From positions 124,001 to 188,000 of the forward strand of contig CANLMQ010000005.1 in assembly GCA_947492175.1 (NCBI GenBank): DNA of 64,000 nucleotides, given 5' to 3'. Below the pieces are notes generated by a model. The model did not search any database. It was given only the letters and a program-made list of their open reading frames with translations, and was not told where the DNA came from. The translations under genes and the position numbers were made by a program. Position 1 is the first letter of the stretch, and every line of letters begins with the position of its first letter. Origin of the DNA: an uncultured Draconibacterium sp. (GTDB lineage: Bacteria > Bacteroidota > Bacteroidia > Bacteroidales > Prolixibacteraceae). This document shows positions 62,285 to 64,000 of this stretch, one piece after another.

Positions 62285-62701
62285 TTATTCAACAATGCGA
62301 ATTTCGCTCTTCATTTCCATTGCCTGACGATAAACAGCACTTACACCGCAATATTTTTCTTCCGATAGTTTTACTGCTTTTTCTAGTTTGGCCAAAGGCA
62401 GGTCTTTTCCTTTAAACTGGTAAACCACTTTCATTTTATTGTAATGTTTTGGATGTTCTTCGGTAACATCTGCCTCCACAATTACATTAAAAGCGTCAAT
62501 TTCAACCTTCATTTTTTTTAAAATCATAACAACATCAACACCTGTACAACCGGCAAGTGCAGCAAGCATTAATTTTTTCGGACGAGGCCCTAAATCGCTG
62601 CCTCCTACCTCTTTCGAGGCATCCACAATTACCTTATGCCCATCCATATCTGCTTCAAATGTAACATTATCTGTCCACGACATATCTACAACATGCTTCA
62701 T
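62285..62701 (-). CDS. OsmC family peroxiredoxin-like protein
   Basis: OsmC/Ohr proteins reduce organic hydroperoxides with a redox pair of cysteines. The 138-residue protein has LAALAGCTGVDVVMILKK (first Cys) and the second Cys in EEKYCGVSAVYRQAM. It therefore keeps both redox residues. The length and the GGSDLGPRPKKLMLAAL entry loop fit OsmC rather than Ohr. It is divergent from the Crp/Fnr-type gene, 157 bases apart, so it may be a target of that regulator; no Fnr box was verified. Confidence 0.9.
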   Translation of the reverse strand: MKHVVDMSWTDNVTFEADMDGHKVIVDASKEVGGSDLGPRPKKLMLAALAGCTGVDVVMILKKMKVEIDAFNVIVEADVTEEHPKHYNKMKVVYQFKGKDLPLAKLEKAVKLSEEKYCGVSAVYRQAMEMKSEIRIVE

Positions 62702-62858
62702 AACATCCTAATTTTAAATAGTTTTCAATTAATTTGCATAACAAATATACAACATCTAAATATGTGAATAAATAGTTTTTCCAATGTTGAAGATAATTGT
62801 ATTTTTAAGCATTAATTAAAAGAGCTTTAAGTTTTATTAAACATTTATTTGAACCGAA

Positions 62859-63560
62859 ATGAGAAGTGCGATTAAAAGGCCTAGCGAAGAAGATTCTAAC
62901 TTAACTGGATTTCAATTATTTAAAAAATTAACCGAGGAAGAATTTAACCGCTTAAATTACGAAAAAACATGCTCGCTTTATAAGAAGGGAACAATTATAT
63001 ATCGTGAGGGTAGCCGGCTTACCGGATTTTTTTGTGTAACTCGTGGAATTGTAAAAATTTTTAAAACCGGGATTGACGGAAAAGAACAAATTATCCGTTT
63101 TGCCAAAAAGGGCGAAATTATTGCCTACCGTTCTTTGCTTAGTCAGGAATTAGCCTGCACAACTGCCAAGGTCATCGATGAAGCCGCTTTGTGTCATATT
63201 CCATACCAGACACTACTCTACCTTATTCAGAGCAACTGGCAGTTTTCGCATCACATGTTACAAATAGTATGTCGTGAATTACGCGAAGCCAACGATTATA
63301 TAACCGACATTGCTCAAAAAACCGTTCGCGAACGGTTGGCAGAGGTATTGTTGCTTTTAAAAGAAAATTTTGAGCTCGATCATCAAAATACACTTCAAAT
63401 TTCGTTAACCAGGGAAGAGCTTGCCAATATGGTTGGAACAGCTACTGAATCGGTAATTCGGTTACTGTCTGAATTTAAAAACGATAAACTGATTGAATTG
63501 CAGGGACGAAAGATTAAATTTTTAGATATCCCAACACTTACCAGGGTTGCAAATTTATAA
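62859..63560 (+). CDS. Crp/Fnr family transcriptional regulator
   Basis: A 233-residue regulator with an N-terminal cyclic-nucleotide-binding-type beta-roll (residues about 15-135; GTIIYREGSRLTGFFCVTRGIVKIF, FAKKGEIIAYRSLL). A long connector helix leads to the winged helix (LTREELANMVGTATESVIRLLSEFK). It lacks the N-terminal Cys cluster of Fnr, so it is not an oxygen-sensing iron-sulfur protein. The cAMP pocket residues cannot be judged with confidence. It is divergent from the OsmC gene and ends at a strong terminator. It may control redox or stress genes nearby. Confidence 0.92.
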   Translation: MRSAIKRPSEEDSNLTGFQLFKKLTEEEFNRLNYEKTCSLYKKGTIIYREGSRLTGFFCVTRGIVKIFKTGIDGKEQIIRFAKKGEIIAYRSLLSQELACTTAKVIDEAALCHIPYQTLLYLIQSNWQFSHHMLQIVCRELREANDYITDIAQKTVRERLAEVLLLLKENFELDHQNTLQISLTREELANMVGTATESVIRLLSEFKNDKLIELQGRKIKFLDIPTLTRVANL

Positions 63561-63578
63561 ACTCATATAAATAGAAAG

Positions 63579-63602
63579 AAACCGGTTTTTACCGGTTTTT
63601 TT
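63579..63602 (+). terminator. Intrinsic terminator
   Basis: Eight-bp stem AAACCGGT / ACCGGTTT with a TTTT loop and T run, after the Crp/Fnr gene. Confidence 0.85.
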
Positions 63603-63652
63603 ATGCCATACTTTTTCCGGATAACAGACGTTTTAAACTAAACCTGAATAAA

Positions 63653-64000
63653 ATGCAATTTACCACGCTAGAAAATAGTACTATTTCGGAATTGACCGAT
63701 CTCTTTAATAAATCGTTTGCCGATTATTTTGTCAAAATTGAATTAACTCCTGAACTTCTGCAGGAAAAAATAAATTCAGAGGATGTTCAGCTTGACAAAT
63801 CGGTGGGAATTTATTTTAATAATGAACCCGTTGGTTTTATTTTGCATGCTGTAAGAGATACCATTGCTTACAATGCCGGAACCGGAGTTATACCATCATT
63901 CAGAGGGAAAAATGCCACCAGCAAAATGTATGATTTTATTTTGCCGGAACTAAAAAAGGCAGGTATTTCGGAAATTGTTCTGGAAGTGATGGAGCAAAAC
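63653..64000 (+). CDS. GNAT family acetyltransferase, cut by the window edge
   Basis: The frame starts with ATG at 63653 (MQFTTLENSTISELTDLFN) and stays open for 116 codons to the end of the window. The beginning has the typical helix of GNAT proteins (LFNKSFADYFV). The strand VGIYFNNEPVGFILHAV and the following YNAGTGVIPSFRGKNATSKMYDF carry the acetyl-CoA-binding region (here R-G-K-N-A in place of R-G-x-G-x-A/G). The substrate is unknown and the C-terminus is missing. Confidence 0.78.
   Translation, partial: MQFTTLENSTISELTDLFNKSFADYFVKIELTPELLQEKINSEDVQLDKSVGIYFNNEPVGFILHAVRDTIAYNAGTGVIPSFRGKNATSKMYDFILPELKKAGISEIVLEVMEQN

Overview
The window looks like a chromosomal segment of a marine or sediment-type, facultatively to strictly anaerobic Bacteroidota, most likely near the order Marinilabiliales (Prolixibacteraceae-like). 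This is inferred from gene content, not from a marker-gene search. Supporting signs are a PorZ-type type IX secretion protein with a C-terminal sorting domain, a SusC/SusD pair with FecR/ECF control, many SPII lipoproteins, TAnnTTTG promoter elements, low G+C, and anaerobic enzymes (glycyl radical enzyme, oxygen-independent HemN).

Layout. 1-9.9 kb: housekeeping genes (recO, porZ, rdgB, a YfhO-type membrane protein, an AlkD-like glycosylase, an ArsR repressor, a polyprenyl diphosphate synthase, a DUF2797 protein). 9.9-13.4 kb: a secreted M28 peptidase divergent from a Cys-type sulfatase, then a small membrane protein. 13.4-19.0 kb: an accessory stretch with a DUF3124 lipoprotein, a GH39-like lipoprotein, three small hypothetical genes, long palindromic repeats, a possible group II intron scar and a 105-bp tandem repeat. 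19.0-22.8 kb: a HypD-like glycyl radical enzyme and its activase, separated by a 396-bp GIY-YIG element with terminal inverted repeats. 23.1-31.0 kb: a compact polysaccharide utilization locus (ECF sigma, FecR, SusC, SusD, GH88/105). 31.2-32.4 kb: a formylglycine-generating-enzyme lipoprotein that keeps the catalytic cysteine pair and could mature the sulfatase.

32.5-46.7 kb: a candidate small RNA, tRNA-Arg(CCT), pheS, a 55-residue membrane peptide, an aldo/keto reductase, an adenine-deaminase-type ADA-family enzyme, a GH123-like DUF4091 lipoprotein, a Gfo/Idh/MocA dehydrogenase with a sugar isomerase, a TonB-dependent receptor, a dtd/MazG-like/YhcH operon and ilvE. 46.8-50.3 kb: a second ECF system (sigma factor, membrane protein with a duplicated cytoplasmic domain, outer-membrane beta-barrel). 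Both its transcription units carry a TGTAAC-N16/17-CGTC promoter. The sigma/anti-sigma spacer is repeated at 87% identity in front of the yfhO-type gene 41 kb away.

50.4-60.8 kb: a methyltransferase-like membrane protein, an amidohydrolase, then a plus-strand run: a 113-residue orphan protein, a TonB receptor, an AmpG-like MFS transporter, hemN, hemG, hemH and a small membrane protein. This run joins outer- and inner-membrane uptake to the last three steps of protoheme synthesis, which suggests scavenging of a porphyrin precursor. The end holds a succinate-semialdehyde dehydrogenase, an OsmC protein, a Crp/Fnr regulator and a truncated GNAT acetyltransferase.
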